From an uncultured Sulfitobacter sp. (lineage in GTDB: Bacteria > Pseudomonadota > Alphaproteobacteria > Rhodobacterales > Rhodobacteraceae), in the NCBI GenBank assembly GCA_905182645.1, contig CAJJCJ010000010.1:18589-82588 (forward strand): DNA of 64,000 nt. The letters are read 5' to 3'. The notes beneath the pieces were generated by a model. The model was not told the origin of the DNA and searched no databases. It saw only the letters and a list, made by a program, of their open reading frames with translations. The translations under genes and the position numbers were made by a program. Positions 10,024-19,884 of this stretch are shown here, in pieces (the stretch's first letter is position 1; every line of letters starts with the position of its first letter).

Positions 10024-10367
10024 CAGGTTTCGAGAAGCGCCAGAACGTCGTCGCCATTGTCGGCTGTCTTTACCTTCAATGCTGCAAGTTCACGGCGTAA
10101 GGAAACGACTTCGCGGGCTTTGAGGCGGCCTTCGGCGCGTTGCCAGTATTCGCGAACCCATTCCCATAAGAAACCAATCAGCAAGCCAACTGCTATCCCA
10201 ACAAAGATGACGATGAATAGCGGCAGTTCCATGTCTGGCGCAATGCCGAGCAAATCCGAGAATGCCTCTGGCATGGCGCGCACTGTCACCAAACCACGGT
10301 TCGCCAATCCAATCAGGATCAGACACAGGGCAACGATTGCCCAAAAAGCATAGCGGATCGTTTTCAT
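10023..10367 (-). CDS. LapA-domain (DUF1049) membrane protein
   Basis: 114 aa with two hydrophobic segments (about residues 4-22 and 50-70) joined by a short loop, then a charged cytoplasmic helix, the layout of LapA/DUF1049 proteins. E. coli LapA works with LapB in controlling LPS synthesis; a LapB partner is not seen here. It sits between ihfB and trpF, an arrangement common in Rhodobacterales, and its stop overlaps the trpF start. The domain call is firm; the LPS role is only inferred from the family. Confidence 0.8.
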   Translation of the reverse strand: MKTIRYAFWAIVALCLILIGLANRGLVTVRAMPEAFSDLLGIAPDMELPLFIVIFVGIAVGLLIGFLWEWVREYWQRAEGRLKAREVVSLRRELAALKVKTADNGDDVLALLET

Positions 10368-10376
10368 GGGTACCTC

Positions 10377-10658
10377 TTAATTTCCGTTGAGACGGTCGCG
10401 CAGCAACTTACCCGTCTTAAAGAACGGAACGTGCTTTTGTTCAACTGCGACGCTTTCGCCAGTGCGCGGATTTCGGCCTGTACGCGCATCGCGCTTTTTC
10501 ACAGAGAATGCACCAAAGCCGCGCAATTCAACGCGGTCTCCCTTGGCCATCGCACCAATAATTTCTTCAAATATCGTATTGACGATGTTTTCAACATCGC
10601 GCTGATACAAATGCGGGTTGTCGTCCGCGATTTTCTGGATCAGTTCTGAGCGGATCAT
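10377..10658 (-). CDS. ihfB: Integration host factor beta subunit
   Basis: 93 aa DNA-bending protein of the HU/IHF family. It begins [17 protein letters not shown], has the signature [22 protein letters not shown], and carries the intercalating Pro at residue 64. IHF-beta pairs with IhfA to bend specific sites and shape promoters and nucleoid. It heads the minus-strand run ihfB, lapA-like, trpF, trpB. Confidence 0.95.
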   Translation of the reverse strand: MIRSELIQKIADDNPHLYQRDVENIVNTIFEEIIGAMAKGDRVELRGFGAFSVKKRDARTGRNPRTGESVAVEQKHVPFFKTGKLLRDRLNGN

Positions 10659-10905
10659 GGCAGCGGTCCCCTAAAGTCAATTCATGGCGGCCCAACGTGG
10701 ACGCGCTCCGGTAACTATAGGGGGCTTTGATCCATCGCGAAACTGTTACAATTCGGCCAAACGGGTAAAATGTACGTTTTATTCGGGGGTTAGGGCGTAT
10801 CATTCGCTGTCTGACTGCCAAATGCTCCTGAGATCGCGTTGCTGTCCTTAATCTGTGTTTACCGATTCGTAACCCGATGGTCCAAAAATACAGGCCTGAT
10901 TCCGG

Positions 10906-11948
10906 TTAGATCTGATGGATCATCCGCAGGTTTGGGACATTTTCAGGGGTGATCACCTGCACCGCCGACACCATTGGGCCGGCCTGCGTCGTTCCAAGGT
11001 TTTGATGCTGCAAGAATGCGCCAAACACCCGCTGCATGTCTGTGCGCAGATCGTGGTGAAGCACAAAGTTGATACGGCCCTCGGCGATCAAGGCTCGGTT
11101 ATCTTGGTCCAAATCATGCGCCACAAAAACCTGCGGTACCATCCTGTGATGGGCGAGCATGTCCAAGATCGTCCGGTTCCCGCCACCCATTGAATAGACC
11201 GCGCAGATGTCGTCAAGCTCATCAATCATGCCAGCCAGACTTTTGGTCGTTTCATAGTGAACGCCGCCACCGCCGCTGCTTGATATGATGCGTAGCTGTG
11301 GGTGTTGTGCATTCAGGGCCGCCGCAAACGCCGTTTCGCGGGTTTGTTCGCCGAGGAACATGTCATTGCTGCGGGTCGTCAGAACTGTGCCTGTTTGATG
11401 GCTCAAAGATAGGCCGATTAGATAGGCCGCCGTGCGCCCCGCGCTGGCGTTATCAAGCCCGACATAGGCGGTGCGCCCGGTGTTTTGGATGTCTGTGAGC
11501 CAAGGTCACGACGGGTATGCCTGCGGCCACAACGCGGTCAACGGCGGCGCGAATTTCGGGCATATCGCGGGCCTTAAGGCAGACGCCGTGGCTGCCCCGT
11601 TTGATGATCCGGTCCAACGTTTGAACCACGTCCGCCGCCAGGCATGATTTCTTGGGTGGTAAACCGTGGCCTGCAAATGGCGGTGCCGAATTGATCCATC
11701 ACTGCATTTGCAGCCACTTTGACTTCGCGGCTAAAGCGGGTGGGCGCCTCGATCACGAAATCAAAGAACATCTGCCGCCCTTGCATGGCGATCTGGTGGT
11801 CTTGGCGTTCCAGTTCCGTGATCGCCCGCGCCACACGGGTTTTGGTTTGCGGGCTGACGTGCGCGCGGTTGTTGATCACGCGATCCACGGTCGCGGTGCT
11901 GATGCCTGCGTGGCGGGCAATTTCTTTGATCGGGAACCGATGGGTCAT
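10906..11948 (-). pseudogene. LacI-type transcriptional regulator, broken by two frameshifts
   Basis: The coding sense runs from ATG 11948 to 10906, about 347 residues, the usual size for a LacI repressor. The N-terminal helix-turn-helix IKEIARHAGISTATVDRVI and hinge are intact. The first frame leaves the family near 11640, a second frame then encodes VVQTLDRIIKRGSHGV through VVAAGIPVVTL, and the third frame is entered near 11505 with TDIQNTGRTAYVGLDNAS and continues to the end. Each break looks like a small indel. The gene faces the broken phytanoyl-CoA dioxygenase gene, which it probably once controlled. Confidence 0.75.
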
Positions 11949-12027
11949 TTGATGTATTCTTGATGGATTTTGGCACGCACAGCAAGGCCTGCCGCTGCCA
12001 AGCTGAGGCCAAACAGGAGGACCACCG

Positions 12028-13165
12028 ATGACCCATATTGGATATTTTGACCCAGACGCCTGCGATATTGCAGAGTTTGAGGCGCTGATTGACCGCAAAA
12101 CAGACCCCGCCAGCGCCCCGCATGCAAGTGACATTCAAAGCGAGGTGCCGATTTATGATGTCGCCACGTTGGATATTAACCGCGCAGTGATGGCCGAGTG
12201 GGCCGCCGTTTTGATGCATGGCGCGGGCATTGTTGTGTTGAAGAATGCGTATCCGGACACCGGCGTCTTGGACGAGGCGACCGCGGTTTACCAAGACATT
12301 ATTGCTGCGGAAAAAGGGTCCGGTGGGGCCGATCATTTTGCGGCGTCTGGTGCCAACGACCGTGTTTGGAATTCACTGGAAAAGCTGTGCCTGGCCGCGC
12401 CCGATGTGTTCCTGCGGTATTTTGCCAATCCTGCGATTGCGGCGGTGTCCGAGGCGTGGCTTGGCCCGAATTATCAGATGACCGCGCAGGTGAACCTTGT
12501 GTATCCGGGAGGTGCCGCGCAACTCGCGCACCGCGATTATCACCTTGGGTTTCAGTCGGCGGATAGTGAGCTAGTGCGTATCCGGCCCATGTGCATGATC
12601 TGTCGCCTGCCCTGACGTTGCAAGGTGCCATCGCGCATTGCGATATGCCTGTGGAAAGTGGGCCGACCAAACTGTTGCCGTTTTCCCAGACCTACCGTGC
12701 GGGTTATGCCGCGTGGCGACGCGATGATTTTCGTCGCCTTGTTTGAGCGAGCGTTATATTCAACTGCCGCTGGCCAAGGGTGACGCGGTGTTTTTCAATC
12801 CGGCGTTATTTCACGGGGCTGGCGCGAACAGCAGCGCGGATATTCACCGCATGGCGAACCTGTTGCAGGTGTCGTCCGCGTTTGGCCGCGCGATGGAGAC
12901 TGTCGACAGGCGGGGCATGTCAAAGGCGCTTTATCCGCATGCGGTGGCGTCCAAGACCGAGCTTTCGACCGCAGAAATGGCGGCCGCGATTGGGGCTTGC
13001 GCAGAGGGCTATTCATTCCCGACAAATCTGGACCGCGACCCGCCTGTGGGCGGGCTTGCGCCTGAAACCCAAGCAGCGCTTTTTGCCCGCGCACTGAACG
13101 AGGATATGGATCAGGCTGCGTTTGAAGCTGCATTGGATGCGATGGCAGGACGGCAGCTTAGCTAA
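12028..13165 (+). pseudogene. Phytanoyl-CoA dioxygenase family protein, broken by two frameshifts
   Basis: About 379 residues of one Fe(II)/2-oxoglutarate-dependent PhyH-type oxygenase are split over three frames. Frame one begins at ATG 12028 and contains the iron-binding HxD as HRDYH within AAQLAHRDYHLGF. Near 12570 the sense moves to a second frame (AYPAHVHDLSPALTLQG to WRRDDFR), and near 12742 to a third (RYIQLPLAKGDAVFFNP), which holds the distal iron ligand in FHGAGANSSADIHRMAN. The frame changes are consistent with two single-base deletions. The divergent LacI-type regulator is broken too, so the whole regulated unit may have been given up. Confidence 0.8.
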
Positions 13166-13170
13166 ACGAC

Positions 13171-13201
13171 AAGGGCCCCCGCAGTTTCCTGCGGAGGCCC
13201 C
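13171..13201 (-). terminator. Hairpin terminator after rpsA
   Basis: GGGGCCTCCGCAG pairs with CTGCGGGGGCCC (read on the minus strand) around a GAAA-like loop, 26 bases beyond the rpsA stop. The T tract after it is weak. The structure is nearly symmetrical and could also serve the converging oxygenase remnant. Confidence 0.65.
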
Positions 13202-13226
13202 AAATCTACCGAATGGCAGATAATGT

Positions 13227-14900
13227 TTATTCGTCAGCTTTCAGAGCTGCACCAAGGATATCGCCCAAGGAAGCACCGCTATCGGATGAACCGAACTGCT
13301 CGACTGCTTCTTTTTCTTCTGCGATTTCACGTGCTTTGATCGACAGACCCAGTTTACGTGTTTTGGCATCGATTGCGGTGACGCGAACGTCGACCTTATC
13401 GCCGACGCCGAAACGCTCTGGACGCTGCTCTGCACGGTCACGTGACAGGTCAGAACGACGGATGAACGATGTCATGCCTTCGTAAGACACTTCAACGCCG
13501 CCGTCTTCGATCTTTGTCACTTCAACAGTGATGATCGAACCGCGCTTAGTGCCGCCAACTGCGTCAGCGAATGGATCGCCGTCGAGTGCCTTGATAGACA
13601 AGGAGATGCGCTCTTTTTCAACGTCAACTTCAGCAACTTTGGCTTTCACGATGTCGCCCTTGCGGAATTCACCGATAGCGTCTTCGCCGCGGCCTTCCCA
13701 TGTCAGGTCGGACAGGTGAACCATGCCGTCGATGTCGCCTTCGAGACCGATAAACAGACCGAATTCAGTGATGTTCTTAACTTCACCTTCAACTTCAGTG
13801 CCTTCTGGATTGCCTTCAGCGAAGACTTCCCATGGGTTGCGCTGTGTCTGCTTGAGGCCAAGGGAAACGCGACGCTTTGTACTGTCGATTTCCAGAACCA
13901 TGACTTCGACTTCTTGTGAAGTAGAAACGATCTTGCCTGGGTGTACGTTCTTTTTAGTCCAAGACATTTCGGACACGTGAACGAGACCTTCAACGCCTGC
14001 TTCCAACTCAACGAATGCGCCGTAGTCAGTGATGTTGGTCACGCGACCAGTGTGCACAGTTTCCAAGGCGAACTTGGATTCAACAGCATCCCAAGGATCG
14101 TCCTGCAGCTGCTTCATGCCGAGGGAGATACGGTGAGTTTCTTTGTTGATCTTGATAACCTGAACCTTGATCGTCTCACCAATTGTGAGGATCTCAGATG
14201 GGTGGTTCACACGGCGCCATGCCATGTCAGTCACGTGCAGCAAGCCGTCTACGCCGCCGAGGTCAACGAACGCACCGTATTCAGTGATGTTCTTGACGAC
14301 GCCGTCAACTTCTTGGCCTTCGGTCAGGTTGCCGATAACTTCAGCACGCTGTTCGGCACGAGATTCTTCGAGGATCGCACGACGCGATACAACGATGTTA
14401 CCACGACGACGGTCCATTTTCAGGATCTGGAACGGCTGCTTAAGACCCATCAATGGGCCTGCATCGCGCACCGGACGCACGTCGACCTGTGAACCTGGAA
14501 GGAACGCAACTGCGCCGCCCAGATCAACAGTGAAGCCGCCTTTGACGCGACCAAAGATGGCCCCATCAACGCGCTCTTCGTCAGCGTATGCTTTTTCGAG
14601 GCGATCCCACGCTTCTTCGCGGCGCGCCATCTCACGAGAGATAACCGCTTCGCCACGTGCGTTTTCGACCTGACGGAGGAACACTTCGACGGTATCGCCG
14701 ACGTTCAACTCTGGGTCTTCGCCTGGGTTTGCAAATTCTTTAAGATCGATGCGGCCTTCCATCTTGTAGCCGACGTCGATGATCGCTTGGCCAGCTTCAA
14801 TAGCGATGACCTTGCCTTTAACAACGGACCCTTCAGCGGGTGTGTCCATTTCGAAGCTTTCGTTCAAGAGTGCTTCAAACTCTTCCATTGTGTTTGCCAT
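13227..14900 (-). CDS. rpsA: 30S ribosomal protein S1
   Basis: 557 aa containing six S1 (OB-fold) RNA-binding repeats, the full-length form that brings mRNA to the 30S subunit. Repeats such as ITEYGAFVDLGGVDGLLHVTD and ITDYGAFVELEAGVEGLVHVS are plain. The ATG at 14900 has AGGAAA at good spacing. It follows cmk and aroA in the usual alphaproteobacterial aroA-cmk-rpsA neighbourhood, but here rpsA is separated from cmk by about 1 kb including a divergent gene, so rpsA is expressed apart. Confidence 0.97.
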   Translation of the reverse strand: MANTMEEFEALLNESFEMDTPAEGSVVKGKVIAIEAGQAIIDVGYKMEGRIDLKEFANPGEDPELNVGDTVEVFLRQVENARGEAVISREMARREEAWDRLEKAYADEERVDGAIFGRVKGGFTVDLGGAVAFLPGSQVDVRPVRDAGPLMGLKQPFQILKMDRRRGNIVVSRRAILEESRAEQRAEVIGNLTEGQEVDGVVKNITEYGAFVDLGGVDGLLHVTDMAWRRVNHPSEILTIGETIKVQVIKINKETHRISLGMKQLQDDPWDAVESKFALETVHTGRVTNITDYGAFVELEAGVEGLVHVSEMSWTKKNVHPGKIVSTSQEVEVMVLEIDSTKRRVSLGLKQTQRNPWEVFAEGNPEGTEVEGEVKNITEFGLFIGLEGDIDGMVHLSDLTWEGRGEDAIGEFRKGDIVKAKVAEVDVEKERISLSIKALDGDPFADAVGGTKRGSIITVEVTKIEDGGVEVSYEGMTSFIRRSDLSRDRAEQRPERFGVGDKVDVRVTAIDAKTRKLGLSIKAREIAEEKEAVEQFGSSDSGASLGDILGAALKADE

Positions 14901-15210
14901 GTGGCGTCGTTTCCTAATCTTCGTTTTGTTTACATGCCTTGCGGTTGTATCCGCCGGTCTTTGAGTTTCAATTGGTCACAGCATCAATCATGGGACATAA
15001 AACAACAGGGCCGGTAAAACCGACCCCGCTCTGGCCTTATGTCCGCACCTGTTTCGACGCTTCGACAGGGCGCGTATAGGGCCAATTGTCCTTAGGGGCA
15101 AGGGTCGCATCACGCGCATCGTCCACAATGTAAGCATCCAAAATTCACAATCCCGTCTAATTTTGGGCGGAATCATAGGTCGAATAGAGCGCATTAAACC
15201 AGAGGCTACT
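14901..15210. other. Gap between rpsA and the DUF4274-like gene
   Basis: This 310-base stretch separates two divergent genes and must hold the promoters of both. It includes the AGGAAA ribosome-binding site of rpsA at its left edge. I could not assign -35/-10 boxes with confidence and saw no repeat or RNA gene. Confidence 0.4.
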
Positions 15211-15774
15211 ATGACCCTTCATATTTCATCCGACACTGCGCAGAAATCTTCGTGGGAAGATAATGCAGAACTGCTCGACGTGTTGCGCGATGATTCCCGC
15301 GATGTTGTTGCGTTTATTGAGCATTGTTCCGCAGATGACCTGCATTGCCTGACGACGGTTCACGGTGTGGCTGGCGAGGTTGAAATTTTCGATGCAATCT
15401 TGCGACACCCTGCTTGCAACCGCGCTACGGCATTACAAATTTTCGAAAACTGCAATCCGTATTATTATGAACAGGAACTGGCCAAGGGCCGCCAATTGGA
15501 AGCCTACGACGATGAAGAAGATCAGGTGTTCATCGCCATCATCGACATGGCCCATGCCCAGCTTGTCAAACGCATGGATTGGCGCAGCAAGTTTGATTGC
15601 CCTGCTTTACGCAAATGGGCCCGTTTTCCACATGGTGCGCCAGTGAATTTCGAAAACTGGTTGCTGCCTGCTGCGGTTTTGGCCCCAACCGAAGGCGCGC
15701 TGCCAAATGCGTTTATCGAATACCGCTATTCATCTATCCGCCTAACGTTTCAAGCATGGATGATGCGCCAATAA
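15211..15774 (+). CDS. DUF4274-like protein of unknown function
   Basis: 187 aa, soluble and acidic. The central block EVEIFDAILRHPACNRATAL followed by QIFENCNPYYYEQEL resembles the DUF4274 core, in which a Cys-containing clause precedes a TAL-x-IF motif. The ATG at 15211 was preferred to an upstream in-frame start at 15163 because it follows an AGAGGC ribosome-binding site. Its stop is one base from the intended stop of cmk, on the other strand. No function is known for the family. Confidence 0.55.
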   Translation: MTLHISSDTAQKSSWEDNAELLDVLRDDSRDVVAFIEHCSADDLHCLTTVHGVAGEVEIFDAILRHPACNRATALQIFENCNPYYYEQELAKGRQLEAYDDEEDQVFIAIIDMAHAQLVKRMDWRSKFDCPALRKWARFPHGAPVNFENWLLPAAVLAPTEGALPNAFIEYRYSSIRLTFQAWMMRQ

Positions 15775-15775
15775 C

Positions 15776-16386
15776 CTAAGCGCGCTGCGTGTCGATATAA
15801 GTAACTGCTGCGGCCACCGCCTGCGCAATTGTCATGTCGGATGTGTCGATCATGACCGCATCAACCGCTGCAACCATTGGGGCCGTCGCCCGCTGTCCGC
15901 GTCGCGTTTGTCACGCGCAATCACATCCACAAACACTTGGTTCGCGCTGATGTCGTCGCCGCGATCTTGTAGTTCTTTATGCCGACGGGCCGCCCGACAT
16001 TGTGCGCTGGCAGTCACATAGAGCTTGGCCGCTGCATCAGGACAAATCACCGTCCCAATATCGCGCCCGTCCAGAACGGCCCCACCACTACGGCGCGCAA
16101 AGTCACGCTGGAACGTCACCAATGCCGCACGGACATCTGCATTCACCGCGACCTGACTGGCCGCTTGAGCCACATCATGGGTGCGCAGATCGGCATTGCC
16201 CAAATCAGACGGCTGCAAGGTTTGGGCCGCAACCAACGGGTCAGCCCCCGCCAAAACCTTAGCCCCAACCGCGCGGTACAACAGGCCCGTATCCAAATGG
16301 GCAAAGCCATAATGTGCGGCCACGGCCTTGGATATCGTCCCCTTGCCCGCGGCGGCTGGTCCATCAATGGCGACTGTAAACGTCAT
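15776..16386 (-). CDS. cmk: Cytidylate kinase, frameshifted near the 3' end
   Basis: Cmk phosphorylates CMP and dCMP to the diphosphates. From ATG 16386 the Walker A loop GPAAAGKGT (9-17), the CMP-binding [10 protein letters not shown] and the lid ARDKRDAD are normal. Near 15890 the reading frame runs off into QRLMRS and stops at 15850, while the expected tail ([18 protein letters not shown] to [12 protein letters not shown]) continues in the neighbouring frame to TAG at 15776. A single missing base would explain it. A truncated Cmk lacking its last 30 or so residues is unlikely to fold normally, so a sequence error is a serious possibility. Its ATG overlaps the aroA stop. Confidence 0.85.
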
Positions 16387-17736
16387 GCGTTGTTGCGCAC
16401 TAACTGAGCGCCCAAGGTGCCCATCAGTCCTTCGAAAATTGGGAATGAAGTGGTGATCGGGCTTCCATCATCCACTGTCATAGGTTTTTGGGTCGCCATG
16501 CCCATCACCATAAACGCCATCGCGATCCGGTGATCGAGCACTGATGCAACAGTCACACCGCCAACGCACATTACCGTGGCCCATGCCCGTGACGCGCCAC
16601 CAATCATCACCTTCGTCGACTGTCACACCAGCGGCGCGCAGGCCTTTGGCCATCGCATCGATGCGATCAGATTCCTTAACCCGCAGTTCCTTGACGCCCT
16701 GCATATTGGTCACGCCGCTGGCAAATGACGCGACCACGGATAGCACCGGATATTCGTCGATCATGCTGGCTGCACGCGCAGGGGGCACCGCAATACCGTG
16801 CAAATCTGGGGAAAACTTCGCGCGTAGATCGGCGACAGGTTCGCCGCCTTCTTCGCGCATATTCTCGAACGTCAGGTCTGCGCCCATCTCTTGCAAGGTG
16901 GTGAACAGACCCGCGCGGGTCGGGTTCAGCCCAATATTTGGGACAAGCACATCAGACCCGGGCGTGATGATTGCAGCACAAACAGGAAAGGCCGCCGACG
17001 ACGGATCGCGCGGGACAACAATTGTTTGCGGGCGCAGCTCTGGCTGGCCCGTTAACGTGATCTTGCGACCCTCTGCGGTGTCTTCAACCGTGATTTCCGC
17101 GCCAAAGCCTGCAAGCATCCGCTCGGTGTGGTCGCGTGTGGCCTCTTTTTCGATCACCACAGTTTGACCGGGCGCATTCAGAGCCGCGAGCAAGACGGCT
17201 GATTTGACCTGCGCAGACGGAACCGGCGTTGTGTATGTGACGGGCACCGGATCAACAGCGCCAACCAGTGTCATGGGCAAACGGCCACCCGCGCGCCCGA
17301 CGGATTGGGTGCCAAACAACGCAAGCGGATCAGTCACGCGGCCCATTGGACGCGAATTAAGCGATGCATCGCCCGTAAATGTGACAGTGATCGGTGTTGT
17401 CGCCATTGTGCCCATAATCAAGCGCACGCCCGTGCCGGAGTTGCCACAATCTATCACGCCTTCGGGTTCGGCAAATCCGCCAACGCCGACGCCCTGCACT
17501 GACCATTCGCCATTTCCGTGGTCCGTAACAGTGGCACCAAACGCGCGCATCGCACGGGCGGTGTCCAGAACATCGTCACCTTCCAGCAAGCCTGTGATAT
17601 GTGTCGTTCCCACGGCCATCGCGCCTAAGATTAACGACCGATGTGAAATCGACTTGTCTCCGGGCACGCGGGCCTCGCCTTTTAGCGGGCCACACGGGCG
17701 GGACGTCATTGGAACAGGGGTGCCGTGGCCAGACAT
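16383..17736 (-). CDS. aroA: 3-phosphoshikimate 1-carboxyvinyltransferase (EPSP synthase), frameshifted near the 3' end
   Basis: AroA joins PEP to shikimate-3-phosphate in the aromatic amino acid pathway. From ATG 17736 the sequence is a normal EPSP synthase: [15 protein letters not shown] near residue 25, [26 protein letters not shown], and [16 protein letters not shown]. At about 16570, after TGMGHGNV, the frame breaks; the family-typical end [18 protein letters not shown] to [12 protein letters not shown] lies in the next frame and stops at 16383, overlapping the cmk ATG. One inserted base would account for this. Loss of the C-terminal segment should abolish activity, so error versus real mutation must be settled. 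Confidence 0.88.
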
Positions 17737-17807
17737 GCGCAGGATCTCACTTTTTCAAGAATTCACCAACGTCGTAAACCACCGCGTGCCTAGGGTCCAT
17801 CACCCAC

Positions 17808-17840
17808 GCCTCGCTTTTTCCCAAATACTCCGGCCGGAGG
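17808..17840 (+). repeat. Dispersed intergenic repeat, copy 2
   Basis: GCCTCGCTTTTTCCCAAATA followed by CTCCGGCCGGAGG. It is nearly identical to the copy at 124-157 and lies between aroA and trmB, just after the trmB stop. Confidence 0.6.
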
Positions 17841-17849
17841 TTGCGTCGC

Positions 17850-18563
17850 CTAAGGGCGGCGGAACGTCAGGTAATGTGGGGTGCGCCCTTCGCGTAGTGC
17901 CTTTTGCTCGTAGCGTGTGGAAAACCAATCGACCCAAGGGGTGCGCCAATCGTCAGGTCCTTCGGCAAGCCATTCAAAACCGGCTTTGGGGACCTCTTCC
18001 AATGTCTGACGGACATAGTCTTCGATATCCGTCGCGACCCGCAGTTCAGACCCGGGAGCCATGGATGCGAACAAGGGCACCAAATGTTCTTGCGTGACAA
18101 ATCGACGACGGTGGTGGCGTTTCTTGGGCCACGGGTCGGGATAGTTCAGGAATACTTTGGTAAACGTGCCGTCAGGGACCACGTCAAATACATTGCGTAC
18201 ATCACTTGGATACACGCCCAGATTGGTCACATCGGCCTTGCGAATTTTGCCCAGCAACATGGCAACACCGTTCACAAACGGCTCGCACCCTAAAATTCCG
18301 ACATCGGGGTATGTGGCCGCCATATGGACCAAATGCTCACCACCGCCAAAACCGATCTCAAGCCACAGCTCGCGCTGGCCAAAGTAATCGGCCAGATCAA
18401 TCTGGTCACGATCAGGGTTCACGTCCCAGTCAATCGGGCCAGGTGATAACGGCAAAAGATCGTTATCGAGATAATCGTGCTGACTGGCGCGAATGGTCTT
18501 GCCGCGAAAACGGCCGTAAAAATTGCGCCACGGGGCGCCTGATGAATGCTTTGTATCGGTCAT
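17850..18563 (-). CDS. trmB: tRNA (guanine-N7-)-methyltransferase
   Basis: 237 aa. TrmB makes m7G46 in tRNA variable loops using SAM. The SAM-binding LEIGFGGGEHLVHMA and the signature FLNYPDPWPKKRHHRRRF are intact, as is TDIEDYV. The ATG at 18563 gives the family-typical N-terminus; an in-frame start at 18599 would add twelve atypical residues. It follows metK on the same strand, with a REP-like palindrome in the gap. Confidence 0.94.
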   Translation of the reverse strand: MTDTKHSSGAPWRNFYGRFRGKTIRASQHDYLDNDLLPLSPGPIDWDVNPDRDQIDLADYFGQRELWLEIGFGGGEHLVHMAATYPDVGILGCEPFVNGVAMLLGKIRKADVTNLGVYPSDVRNVFDVVPDGTFTKVFLNYPDPWPKKRHHRRRFVTQEHLVPLFASMAPGSELRVATDIEDYVRQTLEEVPKAGFEWLAEGPDDWRTPWVDWFSTRYEQKALREGRTPHYLTFRRP

Positions 18564-18606
18564 GACGCGGCACCTAACAAAGGGCAGCACGTCTGGCAAC
18601 AGGTGC

Positions 18607-18628
18607 GTAGGATGGGTTTTAACCCATC
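18607..18628 (+). repeat. REP-like palindrome (GTAG-headed)
   Basis: GTAG is followed by a perfect palindrome, GATGGGTTTTAACCCATC, in the gap between trmB and metK. The same GTAG-plus-hairpin element recurs at 27822-27843, in variant form at 27291-27312 (minus) and, degenerate, at 59471-59492. A GTAG or similar tetranucleotide 5' of a palindrome is the usual form of REPs mobilised by RAYT proteins. Confidence 0.75.
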
Positions 18629-18639
18629 CCTCTGAAAAC

Positions 18640-19821
18640 TTAGACCGCCGCCCTCAGCGCATCCACCAAATCGGTACGTTCCCAGCTAAACCCACCATCA
18701 GCGGTTGGGGTCCGGCCAAAGTGGCCGTAAGCCGCTGTGCGTTCATAAATAGGGCGATTCAGGCCCAAATGCTGACGAATACCGCGTGGAGTAAGGTCCA
18801 TCGCCGCATCGACGGCTTTTTCAACAGCAGCCGGATCAACTTCGCCTGTACCGTGTAAATCTGCATAGATCGACAAGGGCCGTGCAACGCCAATCGCATA
18901 GGCCAGTTGGATCGTACACCGATCAGCCATGCCAGCCGCCACAACGTTTTTAGCTAAATACCGCGCAGCATATGCAGCGGAACGGTCAACTTTTGTCGGG
19001 TCTTTACCTGAAAACGCGCCGCCGCCATGCGGGGCCGCACCGCCGTATGTGTCGACGATAATCTTACGGCCCGTCAGCCCAGCATCCCCATCAGGGCCAC
19101 CGATCACAAACTTACCCGTTGGGTTCACGTGCCACGCCGTGTCATCCGACAACCAACCATCCGGCAAGGTCTTGATGATGTAAGGCTCAATAATATCGCG
19201 GATGTCGGCGCTTGATAGATCGGGGTCAAGGTGCTGCGTGGACAGAACGATTGACGTCACCCCAACTGGCTTGCCGTTAACGTAACGCACAGACAGCTGG
19301 CTTTTCGCATCAGGGCCCAGCGCAGGTTCGGTCCCGTTTTTGCGCACCTCGGCCAAGCGGCGCAGGACGGCATGTGCATATTGAATGGGCGCAGGCATCA
19401 ACGCATCGGTTTCCGTCGTGGCATAGCCAAACATGATCCCTTGGTCGCCTGCACCTTCGTCCTTACCGGACGCCGCATCAACGCCTTGGGCGATATGTGC
19501 GGATTGTTCGTGCAGCAGGTTTGTGATCTTCACCGTTTCGTGATGGAATTTTTCCTGCTCGTATCCGATGTCTTTGATACAGGCGCGGGTGATCGCATCA
19601 ATCCGGCCCATATAATCCTTGAGCTTTTCTTGATCAGACAAGCCAACCTCGCCACCGATCACCACACGGTTCGTCGTGGCAAACGTTTCACAGGCCACGC
19701 GGGTCTCTGGTTCCTCGGTTATGAATGCATCAAGGATCGCATCTGAAATCCGGTCGCAGAGTTTGTCGGGATGTCCTTCAGAAACTGATTCCGAGGTAAA
19801 GACATAGTCGTTGCGTGTCAT
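18640..19821 (-). CDS. metK: S-adenosylmethionine synthetase
   Basis: 393 aa. MetK makes SAM from methionine and ATP. It begins with [18 protein letters not shown], with the ATP-binding His, and has the [12 protein letters not shown] and [19 protein letters not shown] signatures. Translation is probably controlled by the SAM/SAH riboswitch immediately upstream, whose pseudoknot takes in the GGAG ribosome-binding site. Confidence 0.97.
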   Translation of the reverse strand: MTRNDYVFTSESVSEGHPDKLCDRISDAILDAFITEEPETRVACETFATTNRVVIGGEVGLSDQEKLKDYMGRIDAITRACIKDIGYEQEKFHHETVKITNLLHEQSAHIAQGVDAASGKDEGAGDQGIMFGYATTETDALMPAPIQYAHAVLRRLAEVRKNGTEPALGPDAKSQLSVRYVNGKPVGVTSIVLSTQHLDPDLSSADIRDIIEPYIIKTLPDGWLSDDTAWHVNPTGKFVIGGPDGDAGLTGRKIIVDTYGGAAPHGGGAFSGKDPTKVDRSAAYAARYLAKNVVAAGMADRCTIQLAYAIGVARPLSIYADLHGTGEVDPAAVEKAVDAAMDLTPRGIRQHLGLNRPIYERTAAYGHFGRTPTADGGFSWERTDLVDALRAAV

Positions 19822-19826
19822 GAAAG

Positions 19827-19871
19827 TGCTCCATTCATTAAATCTGCCACGTCAGGAAGCCGTTGTAGCAG
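19827..19871 (-). ncRNA. SAM/SAH riboswitch upstream of metK
   Basis: Read on the minus strand, CTGCTA pairs with TGGCAG to form P1, enclosing the conserved core ACAACGGCTTCCTGACG; a short linker leads to GGAGCA, which can pair with the GGCTTCC loop to close the H-type pseudoknot. This matches the small SAM/SAH class known from Rhodobacterales metK leaders. The GGAG is also the metK ribosome-binding site, seven bases before the ATG, so ligand binding should hide it and block translation initiation. Confidence 0.88.
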
Positions 19872-19884
19872 TGAGGGGTATCGC

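Noticed and set aside
13941..14492. A 183-codon plus-strand open frame opposite rpsA
   Set aside because: It lies wholly antisense to a certain ribosomal protein gene and its translation is low-complexity shadow sequence.
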